From the NCBI GenBank assembly GCA_903900975.1, contig CAIUPE010000133.1, positions 28,240-92,239 of the forward strand: 64,000 nt of DNA. Reading direction: 5' to 3'. Positions 45,003 to 52,289 of this stretch are shown here, piece by piece. Under the pieces are notes generated by a model, which saw nothing but the letters and a program-made list of their open reading frames with translations, was not told the origin of the DNA and made no database searches. A program made the position numbers and the translations under genes. Origin of the DNA: an uncultured Hyphomicrobiales bacterium (GTDB taxonomy: Bacteria > Pseudomonadota > Alphaproteobacteria > Rhizobiales > Beijerinckiaceae). Position 1 is the first letter of the stretch. Each line of letters begins with the position of its first letter.

Positions 45003-45272
45003 GTGCCCTACGAACAATTCATCGCGATTGGACGCGAAACACTCTTGAGCACAGTATTGACCGTGATGCCGGTGCTGGCCGCTGCATTGGCTGCAGGTTT
45101 ATTGATCGGCATTATTCAGGCAGCAACTTCGATCAATGAGGCGACGCTGGCCTTTGTGCCTAAATTGCTCATTGTCGGCATTGTGTTGGCGCTTTCGGGT
45201 CCGTTCATGATCGCGACGCTGACAAATTATTTTCAAACCATCTTCACTGAAGTGAGCAAGGTAAACCGATGA
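45003..45272 (+). CDS. fliQ: Flagellar export gate protein FliQ
   Basis: An 89-residue protein with two transmembrane helices (VLTVMPVLAAALAAGLLIGIIQA and LIVGIVLALSGPFMIATL) and the conserved ATSINEATLAFVPK between them. It is a subunit of the helical FliPQR gate. The frame begins with GTG at 45003, 3 bases after fliP, and ends with an ATGA overlap into fliR. Confidence 0.94.
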   Translation: MPYEQFIAIGRETLLSTVLTVMPVLAAALAAGLLIGIIQAATSINEATLAFVPKLLIVGIVLALSGPFMIATLTNYFQTIFTEVSKVNR

Positions 45273-46054
45273 TCGTGCTCGACGCGCCTCATCTCCTTGA
45301 TATGTTGGTTATTTTCATGCTGGTTTCGGTAAGAATCAGCGCGATGCTCATTTCTGCGCCGATGTTTTCCACCTCGTCGGTTTCCGTTCCCATTCGGGTT
45401 GTGATTGCCTTCTCGATTGCTGCTTTGATGCTGGAAGCCGTCAAAGCGCCAAAGATCGATATTTTGTCGGCTCAAGGGGCGCTGGCCATTGCCGGTGAGG
45501 CCCTGATCGGAACCACCATCGGCTTTATGTTCCAAATGGCGTTTTCGGCGATATCCATGGCGGGCGAGCATATTTCCTCGTCGATGGGTCTTGGCTTTGC
45601 GGCCATGATCGATCCGCAAACGGGTACTCAATCGCCCGTCATTACCCAGTTCATGACGGTGATGATGCTGCTTGTGTTCATGACCGTCGAAGGGCCACAT
45701 ATTCTCTTGCAGCAATTAGCAGCGAGCTTCCAAGCCATGCCGATTGGCGACGCGCTGTTGCGCCCCGATGCCATTTTGAATTTGTCAAAAGCAGGTGGCT
45801 TGATCTTCTCTGCGGCGCTCTTGGTGAGCCTGCCCATTATCCTAGCGCTGTTTTTGGTGACGCTATTGATCGGCATGCTCACCCGAGTCGCGCCACAACT
45901 TAACCTGTTCTCCGTCGGCTTTCCGATTTCGATCATCGCCGGCTTGCTGCTCATCATGATTGCCATTCCTAATTTAGCCAATGGCATGGCAGGCCTCATC
46001 GACGAGGCGGCAAAAAATTCACGCGCTATCCTTCTACCGGCTTCGGGAGGCTGA
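45269..46054 (+). CDS. fliR: Flagellar export gate protein FliR
   Basis: A 261-residue polytopic membrane protein of the export gate, capping the FliPQ assembly. Recognisable parts are LVSVRISAMLISAPMFSTSSVSVPIRVVIA, GFMFQMAFSAISMAGEHISSSMGLGFAAMIDPQTG and LLIGMLTRVAPQLNLFSVGFPISI. It is coupled to fliQ by overlap and followed by flhB after 3 bases. Confidence 0.95.
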   Translation: MIVLDAPHLLDMLVIFMLVSVRISAMLISAPMFSTSSVSVPIRVVIAFSIAALMLEAVKAPKIDILSAQGALAIAGEALIGTTIGFMFQMAFSAISMAGEHISSSMGLGFAAMIDPQTGTQSPVITQFMTVMMLLVFMTVEGPHILLQQLAASFQAMPIGDALLRPDAILNLSKAGGLIFSAALLVSLPIILALFLVTLLIGMLTRVAPQLNLFSVGFPISIIAGLLLIMIAIPNLANGMAGLIDEAAKNSRAILLPASGG

Positions 46055-46057
46055 TCG

Positions 46058-47200
46058 ATGGCAGAAAGCGACGAAGGCCAGGAACGCACAGAAGAACCAA
46101 CCGCCAAACGTCTGGAAAAAGCGCTTGAGGAAGGCGATGTCCTTGGCTCCCGCGATCTCTTGATCGCGGTGATCATGCTAGGGGGTGCGCTGCAATTAAG
46201 CATCGGCGGGCACTTCTATTTCACGCAGTTTTTGGGTGCCTTTCGTAATGGCATCGATATATCCGATGCGTTTCAGCGCGACCTGCCGCTCTTGAATGTC
46301 GTCGGTGAGCGGTTCGCCGATGTCATCCTGCCGGTCGCATGCTTTATCCTACCGCTACTGGTGTTGTTGTTCGTCGCCCAAATCGCGCTCGGCGGCATGC
46401 ATTTCATTCCTCAAAATGCGATGTTCAAGGCCAGTCGGATTTCGCCCGCCACGGGCCTATCCCGTATGTTCGGCTCGGCTGCCTTTGTCGAACTCATCAA
46501 ATCAATTGCTAAAATCGGGTTGGTCGGGGCCATCGGCGTCAGCTATCTCAACAGCCGGATGGCCGAAATTATGGCGATCAGCCGCCTTCCTTTCGAATCG
46601 GCGCTCGTGCAGGCGGGTTCTATTGTCACTTCGACGCTGATGATGCTGGTTCTGGGCACTGTTATCATTGCGGCCATTGATGTGCTCTATCAATGGAACA
46701 AGCACCATTCGCACCTGATGATGACAAAGCAGGAAATCCGCGATGAATCCAAAGAGTCGGATGGTTCGCCCGAGGTCAAGCAACGCATCCGCCAGATGCA
46801 GCGAGAAGCCGCAGACCGTGGCTCGGTTGCCAATATCAGCGATGCGCAAGTCATCATTACCAACCCGACCCATTTTGCCGTCGGCCTGCGCTACGATTTT
46901 GAAAAAGGCAGCGCGCCGAAAGTGGTGGTCAAGGGCACCGATCAGGTCGCTAAAACCATTCGCGAAATGGCCGCCGACCAGAAATTACCCGTTCTCGAAT
47001 ATCCCTTGCTCGCCCGCGCGATTTATTTCACGTCTGAGGTTGGCAGTGAAATTCATGCCGAACTTTATCGTGCCGTCGCAACCGTTTTGAGCTTCGTCTT
47101 GCATGCCGGTGCCGAGGGCGAAAAGCCCGAGATCGAAGTCCCGAAGGAGCTTCGATTTGATGGCAATGGCCGATCGATGGAGAAGTTGAATGTCGAATAA
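46058..47200 (+). CDS. flhB: Flagellar export switch protein FlhB
   Basis: A 380-residue membrane protein that changes export specificity when the hook is complete. It opens with ERTEEPTAKRLEKALEEGDV, has four transmembrane segments and then a cytoplasmic domain carrying the autocleavage motif NPTH at residues 269-272 in VIITNPTHFAVGLRYD. The conserved ARAIYFTSEVGSEI region follows. Its last codons contain the ATG of the small Cys-rich gene that follows (11-base overlap). Confidence 0.95.
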   Translation: MAESDEGQERTEEPTAKRLEKALEEGDVLGSRDLLIAVIMLGGALQLSIGGHFYFTQFLGAFRNGIDISDAFQRDLPLLNVVGERFADVILPVACFILPLLVLLFVAQIALGGMHFIPQNAMFKASRISPATGLSRMFGSAAFVELIKSIAKIGLVGAIGVSYLNSRMAEIMAISRLPFESALVQAGSIVTSTLMMLVLGTVIIAAIDVLYQWNKHHSHLMMTKQEIRDESKESDGSPEVKQRIRQMQREAADRGSVANISDAQVIITNPTHFAVGLRYDFEKGSAPKVVVKGTDQVAKTIREMAADQKLPVLEYPLLARAIYFTSEVGSEIHAELYRAVATVLSFVLHAGAEGEKPEIEVPKELRFDGNGRSMEKLNVE

Positions 47201-47426
47201 CGCGACATCGTTTAGCCAGCATCGCGCCATGAGTGCTGTATCCTGCTTCGGTTGCAAGCACTTCGGTGTCACCCACCAGCCTGCCCGCCCGTATCAATGT
47301 CGGGCGTTTGGCCTAGCCTCTCGCCAACACCCGGCCCGCGACATTTTTAGCAACTCTGGGGAGGCCTGCCGCATGCGGTCAACGTCCACACTCACCCCCT
47401 TTGCCATGGAACGAGATCCATCATGA
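47190..47426 (+). CDS. Small four-cysteine protein between flhB and a flagellar-operon membrane gene
   Basis: A 78-residue protein with Cys at 19, 22, 37 and 60 in a C-x2-C-x14-C-x22-C layout: SCFGCKHFGVTHQ, RPYQCRAFGLASRQHP, FSNSGEACR. I recognise this layout (CxxC, then a PxxCxAFGxxSR block and an SGxxC ending) from small uncharacterised proteins of motile bacteria, but have no function for it; zinc or iron-sulphur binding is plausible. That it is expressed is supported by its position: the ATG lies inside the flhB end (11-base overlap) and the TGA overlaps the next ATG by 4 bases. It is easily missed because of its size. Confidence 0.72.
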   Translation: MSNNATSFSQHRAMSAVSCFGCKHFGVTHQPARPYQCRAFGLASRQHPARDIFSNSGEACRMRSTSTLTPFAMERDPS

Positions 47427-48292
47427 GCGCTCCCAAAAAACCAGCAACGCCCGCCGCCGTCAGCGAAGCCGAAGTGCGTCACGAAGTCGACGAACATCAC
47501 GACGTCGAGGTTGAAACGGTAAAACCCGAGCCGGCAAAACCGGACCCATCGGCCTTAGGTTTGAAACCCGCCCGGATTCAACCTTCTCTCGACGAGTCCA
47601 TCCAGTTGGCGCTCGCATCTGCTGGAACCGCTACCGACGCGTCGAAAGAAATCCAGCGGCTTAAAAAGCAGGTCAATGAACTGGTTGCGGGCAATTCACA
47701 TTCGAACAAGGTTTTGCTGAGCACCGGCGTCATCTTTCTATTTATGGCCTCGGTGGCCTTGGGCGTCTCGGTCGCGTTCTATTTCAAAGCCATGAACCGC
47801 TTTGACTCGATAACCAACGTCAACCGCGATGCTCTGATGGCGTTTGCTGAGGAAGTGAACGCCTTCACCGAAGCCGCGACCCGCGTCGAGCAGGCGGCAA
47901 CGGCCTCTGAAAAACGATTAGCCGCTCTTTCTGCGCAGCAAGAAGAAATCAAAGCCGCCATTCAGGGCGATATAGCGAACCAGCAAGCGGTCGAGGCCAA
48001 GCTCACGGAAAATAGCGACACAATCAATCAGATGCCGGGTGCAACCCGCAAGATCGTTGACGATTTGCTCGCTTCCAACAAACTCTTCATCGGCCAGGTC
48101 AGCGATGCGATGCGCGAACAAATCAAGGCGATGGAATCAGCCAATCCGAAGGTCGACATTGCCAAGCAATTTGAAGAAATTACCAAGGCCCAGCAGGCTG
48201 CGGCCGTCCGTACCGCAGCCATTAGCGCACAAAGAAATGCCAAGCCGCGCAAGCCGATTATTACCACCGACCAGATGATCAAATATCCATGA
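47423..48292 (+). CDS. Uncharacterised coiled-coil membrane protein of the flagellar operon
   Basis: A 289-residue protein I do not recognise. The first ~80 residues are acidic and disordered (EVRHEVDEHHDVEVETVKPE). One transmembrane helix follows at about 95-117 (VLLSTGVIFLFMASVALGVS), then a long helical, coiled-coil-like domain (FTEAATRVEQAATASEKRLAALSAQQEEI), ending ITTDQMIKYP. This topology would put the coiled coil in the periplasm. It is translationally coupled to the four-Cys gene (ATGA) and so belongs to the fliK-flhB unit. A scaffold, stator-related or placement role is possible, but no function is assigned. Confidence 0.75.
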   Translation: MSAPKKPATPAAVSEAEVRHEVDEHHDVEVETVKPEPAKPDPSALGLKPARIQPSLDESIQLALASAGTATDASKEIQRLKKQVNELVAGNSHSNKVLLSTGVIFLFMASVALGVSVAFYFKAMNRFDSITNVNRDALMAFAEEVNAFTEAATRVEQAATASEKRLAALSAQQEEIKAAIQGDIANQQAVEAKLTENSDTINQMPGATRKIVDDLLASNKLFIGQVSDAMREQIKAMESANPKVDIAKQFEEITKAQQAAAVRTAAISAQRNAKPRKPIITTDQMIKYP

Positions 48293-48326
48293 CATGTGAT
48301 CAATCCGCCGGGAGCTGGAACCCACG

Positions 48327-48986
48327 ATGAGTACCGAAGTATTTTCCGGAATGGTCGCACGGGTGAAGGATATTGAAAAACATTCGCCTGCCGAGCGCCT
48401 AGGGCTCATCGTGGGTGACGTCGTTTTAAAACTTGGCCAGCACGAGCCGTTAGAAGGCGTCGAGATGCCAAGCGTGCTCGACGACATTGCCTCATCACCC
48501 GATTGGATTGTAGTTCAACGCGACACCATCGTTTTCAGATTGTCACCGGTCGGCGGTGCATCGGGCGCCTTATTGGAACCCTTTACCCTGCCGGCTGATC
48601 TAACCGTTGAAGCGGCAGGCGGGTGGAAGGCCTATCACTGCTCGATCAGGCCGGGCGATGCGATGCTCTTGATTCCGGAAAGCATTTCGCCGCTTTGGTG
48701 GTTTATTCCATCGATCGCCTATGGCTATTTCCGCCTCTGGCAGATGTTGGGTGCTAATCTCTTTTTATATGGCATCGGCTATGTGGCGAGCCCGATCGCG
48801 TTTACCGTTGTCTATGTTTCGAGCGTGGTAATCTTTATCGTTGGCGGGCCCTATATGCTGCGCGAAACGGCGGTCAAAGATGGCTTTCTTCCGCGCGGTC
48901 GCGTGGCCGTCAGTTCGCAGGGAGATGTGGCCGCCCTTGAAGTGGCAACCGGTGCGATGCTCCGCTTGGCGCACACGGGGAAATAA
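48327..48986 (+). CDS. Uncharacterised membrane protein with PDZ-like N terminus, flagellar operon
   Basis: A 219-residue protein of unknown function. Residues 5-45 read like a degenerate PDZ repeat (VKDIEKHSPAERLGLIVGDVVLKLG). A beta-rich stretch follows, then a hydrophobic region with about three helices (SPLWWFIPSIAYGYFRLWQMLG, FTVVYVSSVVIFIVGGPYML). The tail (RVAVSSQGDVAALEVATGAM) looks globular. It follows the coiled-coil membrane gene by 34 bases and is the last plus-strand gene of this unit. The neighbouring gene on the right is convergent. Confidence 0.72.
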   Translation: MSTEVFSGMVARVKDIEKHSPAERLGLIVGDVVLKLGQHEPLEGVEMPSVLDDIASSPDWIVVQRDTIVFRLSPVGGASGALLEPFTLPADLTVEAAGGWKAYHCSIRPGDAMLLIPESISPLWWFIPSIAYGYFRLWQMLGANLFLYGIGYVASPIAFTVVYVSSVVIFIVGGPYMLRETAVKDGFLPRGRVAVSSQGDVAALEVATGAMLRLAHTGK

Positions 48987-49016
48987 ACTTCTCGCTGGGC
49001 TAGAACGTGCGATCGT

Positions 49017-49430
49017 TCAACGCCTGCCATGCAGGGATATGATCGATTCGACCGCATGAACAGGTAACCCCGTTTTAGCAACGATCAGATCGCTCGAAAC
49101 GCCTTCGCGCGCGAGCCTTATCGCGGAATCAACCGACTCAGGATTTTCACGGGTGGTCTGGCCTGAACCCCTGAAAACAATTTCAAGCGATTTGATTTCA
49201 GCCTGAACTTTACGGATGGTTTCCGTAAACGAACCTTCCAGCGCAATGCTGGAACGGACGATTGCGGTATCAACGGCGACCAGCCTGTCGGCAATCGCAT
49301 CCAGACGCTGGGAAAGATCGGCTTGGGTCTTGGTCTGTTTGCGATCCAGATACCAAATCGCCGCAACAGCAGGCGCGCCGCCAAAGGCAGCGACGCCACA
49401 ACAGACAAAAAGCCAATCAAGACCATTCAT
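49017..49430 (-). CDS. Small membrane-anchored protein, DUF2802/DUF6115-like C terminus
   Basis: A 137-residue protein with an N-terminal transmembrane helix (WLFVCCGVAAFGGAPAVAAIW) and a helical middle. The C-terminal motif, AIRLAREGVSSDLIVAKTGLPVHAVESIISLHGR, resembles the helix-turn-helix-like ending (ARxGxSxxxLxxxxGLSxxEAELI) of DUF2802-type proteins often found next to flagellar and chemotaxis genes. It overlaps the upstream small gene by 4 bases and closes the flgP-flgT-flgA unit. Function unknown; the family assignment is tentative. Confidence 0.65.
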   Translation of the reverse strand: MNGLDWLFVCCGVAAFGGAPAVAAIWYLDRKQTKTQADLSQRLDAIADRLVAVDTAIVRSSIALEGSFTETIRKVQAEIKSLEIVFRGSGQTTRENPESVDSAIRLAREGVSSDLIVAKTGLPVHAVESIISLHGRR

Positions 49431-49732
49431 TGATAATAACTAACTCGACCCAATTTCCGTTTTGGCTTACGCCGCACGTCCGCACTATCCTTGGAAGCCA
49501 TCCGGTCGGCAAGCAATTTCTCAAGCCGCAGGGTCATCTCGAACACTTTTTCGGCCCGCGACCGTTCTTCTTGAGAATTGGGCATGCAGCCATTGATTCC
49601 AGCCAAAACGGCGTGAAGATCAAAGGTCAGCGTTTCGATCATCGAACGGTCTTCGGCCAAGATCGAGTTTTCAATCGACGATAAGATATCCGCTGTACGG
49701 CCTACCACATCCAGAAAAACCATGTCCGTCAT
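49427..49732 (-). CDS. Small helical flagellar-unit protein, possibly FlgN-like
   Basis: A 101-residue helical protein: FLDVVGRTADILSSIENSILAEDRSMIETLTFDL resembles the LxxlLexExxaLxxgd opening of FlgN-type chaperones, and the tail RRKPKRKLGRVSYYQ is basic with a Tyr pair. It lies directly after flgA, where flgM or flgN sit in gammaproteobacteria. The similarity is weak and the name is inference from size, helicity and position. It overlaps the next gene by 4 bases. Confidence 0.55.
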   Translation of the reverse strand: MTDMVFLDVVGRTADILSSIENSILAEDRSMIETLTFDLHAVLAGINGCMPNSQEERSRAEKVFEMTLRLEKLLADRMASKDSADVRRKPKRKLGRVSYYQ

Positions 49733-49750
49733 CGCGATCTCCCATCCAAT

Positions 49751-50494
49751 TCAATGCACTAAAACAATGCCGTTAGCCGCCAGCCGGCCCATCAGAACGA
49801 CGCCGCTCTTGATGTTGCGTACCGTCAACAAGTCACCTTCATACCCATCGGCCTCGGCGCGACCGGGGGTAGCAATCGAGAAGCCGTCTCCCTCAGCCGT
49901 TAAAGTCACCGTCTCACCTTTCATGACCGAAGGCGCTCGCGCGACGTTGCGGGTCGTAATCGCAATTCCGGGAATAACGGCGGCAGTCAGCCGCAGACCA
50001 ACCGCTTCATCAAGACTTTTGATAAAGGAGCCACCCGGAGCGACGTTCGTGACGCGTTCTTCGAGCATGGAGGCCTGCAAAATCGTGCCAACCGGAAGCG
50101 AAGCGCGAGGCACCACAACGTGCCATTGCTGGGCTGCCTCTCCTCCCGCAGCCTTTCCGACAGGGGTCGTCACCGGCAAAGCGGCGTCACCATCGACATC
50201 GACTCTCAGATTAAAGGTCCAGATTTGCGGACCGTCACAATGCACCACGAGGCTCGTGCTATACGCACTGCGCGGCGCAATGGTCGGCTTCGAAGCACAG
50301 GCGGCCACTTTCATCCGTTCATCCAACGGACCGATCGCGACATGGTCGCTGACCGGCTTCCCGGCTTCCGCCATATAATCCCGCACCAACTGCCGCATCG
50401 TATCCGCCCCCCAAGTGGTTTCTTCCGCTCGAAGTGGGGAGGCGGAAGCCAATACCAAAGTAACAAAAAGGGATAAGGTGGCGGCGGGTTTCAT
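49751..50494 (-). CDS. flgA: Flagellar P-ring chaperone FlgA
   Basis: A 247-residue periplasmic protein needed to assemble the FlgI P-ring. The signal peptide is LSLFVTLVLASASPLRAEE. The SAF-like domain contains VVVPRASLPVGTILQASMLEERV and AVIPGIAITTRNVARAPSVMKGETVTLTAEGDGFSI, the best conserved part of FlgA. It ends GVVLMGRLAANGIVLVH. It follows flgT by 9 bases. The flgI gene itself is outside the window. Confidence 0.92.
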   Translation of the reverse strand: MKPAATLSLFVTLVLASASPLRAEETTWGADTMRQLVRDYMAEAGKPVSDHVAIGPLDERMKVAACASKPTIAPRSAYSTSLVVHCDGPQIWTFNLRVDVDGDAALPVTTPVGKAAGGEAAQQWHVVVPRASLPVGTILQASMLEERVTNVAPGGSFIKSLDEAVGLRLTAAVIPGIAITTRNVARAPSVMKGETVTLTAEGDGFSIATPGRAEADGYEGDLLTVRNIKSGVVLMGRLAANGIVLVH

Positions 50495-50503
50495 ATCATG
50501 TGC

Positions 50504-51601
50504 TCACTGTAACAAAACAGCAACAGAATTGGGCGGCACAGCGGGCGTTGCCTTCATCAGACGCGCCACGGATTGCGAAGCACCTGCCGATTCAACCCGT
50601 ATGATTTGCCAGGAATTGCGGTCTTGCGAAGGCAGTTCCACCAGAAAGAAGTCGCCGGGCTTAATACCGTTCGAACTGCCAGCGGAAAGTGTCGCACGGT
50701 TGCCGATGACCGACGTGATCACCGCACGCAACGAATCGCAATCCACATTATCGGTTATGTGACCGGCGATCGCCTGCCACAGTCCGTCAAAGCTGCCATC
50801 GGCCTCTTGCGGCAAATTAATTTGGGTTCCCCAAATATGCTTATCGAGCGGCAATTTAGCGTGTTCCGAGAAGCGCTCTTTGACGGCACCTGTCACATTG
50901 TCGATCAATTGCAAATCGGCCGTCAAATCAATCGAACCTTCGGTGAAAACCGGATTATCGCTGCGAACGCGTTCAACGTCGATGTTTCCTGTAAGCGTAT
51001 AAGCACCCGGATTGGTCATGTGGCCAGAAAGCGCCGCCATATAGGCCATATTCTGGCTAACCGCTGATGAGGTGCGCGCAACCGGATGGTAACGGCGGTC
51101 ATCAATCACATGAATCGAGGGTTGGTCTTTCAACACGCCGATCAACGTATCGATGCCTTCACGCGCTTGCCGTTCAACCGCACCACCAATGCCTGGAGCA
51201 ACGCGCACGGCAATTTCACCGATGGCGATGTCGAATTTCTTGGTTGCAGCACATTCCCCGTCATCGGTTTCAGCCAGCGCGTCAATGGCGACCACATAAT
51301 GCTCACCCTCGCGGTGCTCGTCGACAACCTGATAGCCTTTTAACGAGCCGGAAACGGCGACACCGCTTTCCTCATGAATTGCACCCGAATTCGACATAAA
51401 GGATGTGCCACGGACCACCATACGAACTTGACCCGCCGCATCATACAATGCCTCGGCTAGCGCCGATTTGCGCGCCGCGGTTATGTCTTTTCCGGCAATA
51501 GCAGCCCGGCCGACGGCATGGATCAGTTTGGTTCCCGCTTCCGCTGAACCAATCGATACCGTGCACACCATCAACCAAGACAATAAAATCGCGCGACGCA
51601 T
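50504..51601 (-). CDS. flgT: FlgT-like flagellar H-ring assembly protein
   Basis: A 365-residue periplasmic protein with signal peptide (ILLSWLMVCTVSIGSAEA). It has the three-part FlgT plan: an N-terminal domain (GRAAIAGKDITAARKSALAEALYDAAGQV), a middle domain (IAVRVAPGIGGAVERQAREG, then IDTLIGVLKDQPSIHVIDDR) and a C-terminal SH3-like domain (VIGNRATLSAGSSNGIKPGDFFLV). In Vibrio, FlgT builds the H-ring around the LP-ring and is needed to attach the stator-binding T-ring. Its neighbours flgP and flgA match the Vibrio arrangement. The presence of an H-ring system in an alphaproteobacterium is noteworthy. Confidence 0.83.
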   Translation of the reverse strand: MRRAILLSWLMVCTVSIGSAEAGTKLIHAVGRAAIAGKDITAARKSALAEALYDAAGQVRMVVRGTSFMSNSGAIHEESGVAVSGSLKGYQVVDEHREGEHYVVAIDALAETDDGECAATKKFDIAIGEIAVRVAPGIGGAVERQAREGIDTLIGVLKDQPSIHVIDDRRYHPVARTSSAVSQNMAYMAALSGHMTNPGAYTLTGNIDVERVRSDNPVFTEGSIDLTADLQLIDNVTGAVKERFSEHAKLPLDKHIWGTQINLPQEADGSFDGLWQAIAGHITDNVDCDSLRAVITSVIGNRATLSAGSSNGIKPGDFFLVELPSQDRNSWQIIRVESAGASQSVARLMKATPAVPPNSVAVLLQ

Positions 51602-51609
51602 GATGCTTA

Positions 51610-52083
51610 TTACCTTGTTGCCGGTGCACGTTCGGATTCCATCGCCGCGGCATCAGCCGCGTCAATTTCCAAAACGGTCTCGTAAATATCCGTCTTGATC
51701 GGACCAATACTGACCGTCCGCGCGTTCCGGACCAGTCCGGAAACCGTTCCCCTTAGCGTATCGGACTGCATCACCGTCTCGGAGAGCGACGAATAAGAAT
51801 TCACATCTAGGCCGTAAATTTTTTCGGCGAGCTCCCGCATTGCGGCAAGACGCGAAGCGCGGATGGCCATCAACTGCTTTTGAACCCGCGTCTTGCCCGG
51901 CTGAATGGAAATCGCGGCGTAGCCGACGCCACGGATTGGGCCGGCTGGTGCGGCGTTCCAGGAAAATAAGTCCGACATCTGCATCGCTGGCGCGCAGGTC
52001 GCGGCCATAGATGCCGCGAAGACAATCGACACAAAGGTAGTAAATACTCGAATTTTCAAGGCTTTGGCCCTTTCTGTCGGCAT
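51610..52083 (-). CDS. flgP: FlgP-like (LPP20 family) outer-membrane-associated flagellar protein
   Basis: About 157 residues. The N-terminal export signal (FTTFVSIVFAASMAATCAP) has a Cys after AAT, a poor lipobox, so lipidation is doubtful. The LPP20/FlgP core follows: QKQLMAIRASRLAAMRELAEKIYGLDVNSYSSLSETVMQSDTLRGTVSGLVRNARTVSIGP, ending in a YETVLEID strand. FlgP forms the outer part of the H-ring or basal disk in Vibrio and Campylobacter. The ATG at 52083 has AAGGG at 8 bases and is preferred over 52116. It is first in a unit with its own sigma-54 promoter. Confidence 0.82.
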   Translation of the reverse strand: MPTERAKALKIRVFTTFVSIVFAASMAATCAPAMQMSDLFSWNAAPAGPIRGVGYAAISIQPGKTRVQKQLMAIRASRLAAMRELAEKIYGLDVNSYSSLSETVMQSDTLRGTVSGLVRNARTVSIGPIKTDIYETVLEIDAADAAAMESERAPATR

Positions 52084-52132
52084 TGGGCATACCCTTCGGC
52101 CATACCCCGAACACACTCACTGGAACCACCTC

Positions 52133-52149
52133 AGCAATTTTGGTGCCAA
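52133..52149 (-). promoter_or_regulatory. Sigma-54 promoter of the flgP-flgT-flgA unit
   Basis: Read on the minus strand: TTGGCACCAAAATTGCT, with exact TGGCAC and TTGCT boxes and GG-N10-GC spacing. It lies about 50 bases before the flgP start. Confidence 0.9.
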
Positions 52150-52289
52150 TTCTGCGATAGCGCGATCCGGAAAAGATGGCACACCCCTTGCTTTACTGAT
52201 CGGGTGGTGAGGCGCTTTCGACCGACATGCCGAAAAACGCAGCCATCCGGCGAGAAATCGACGGAATTCTGACATAAAGGACCGATGAA

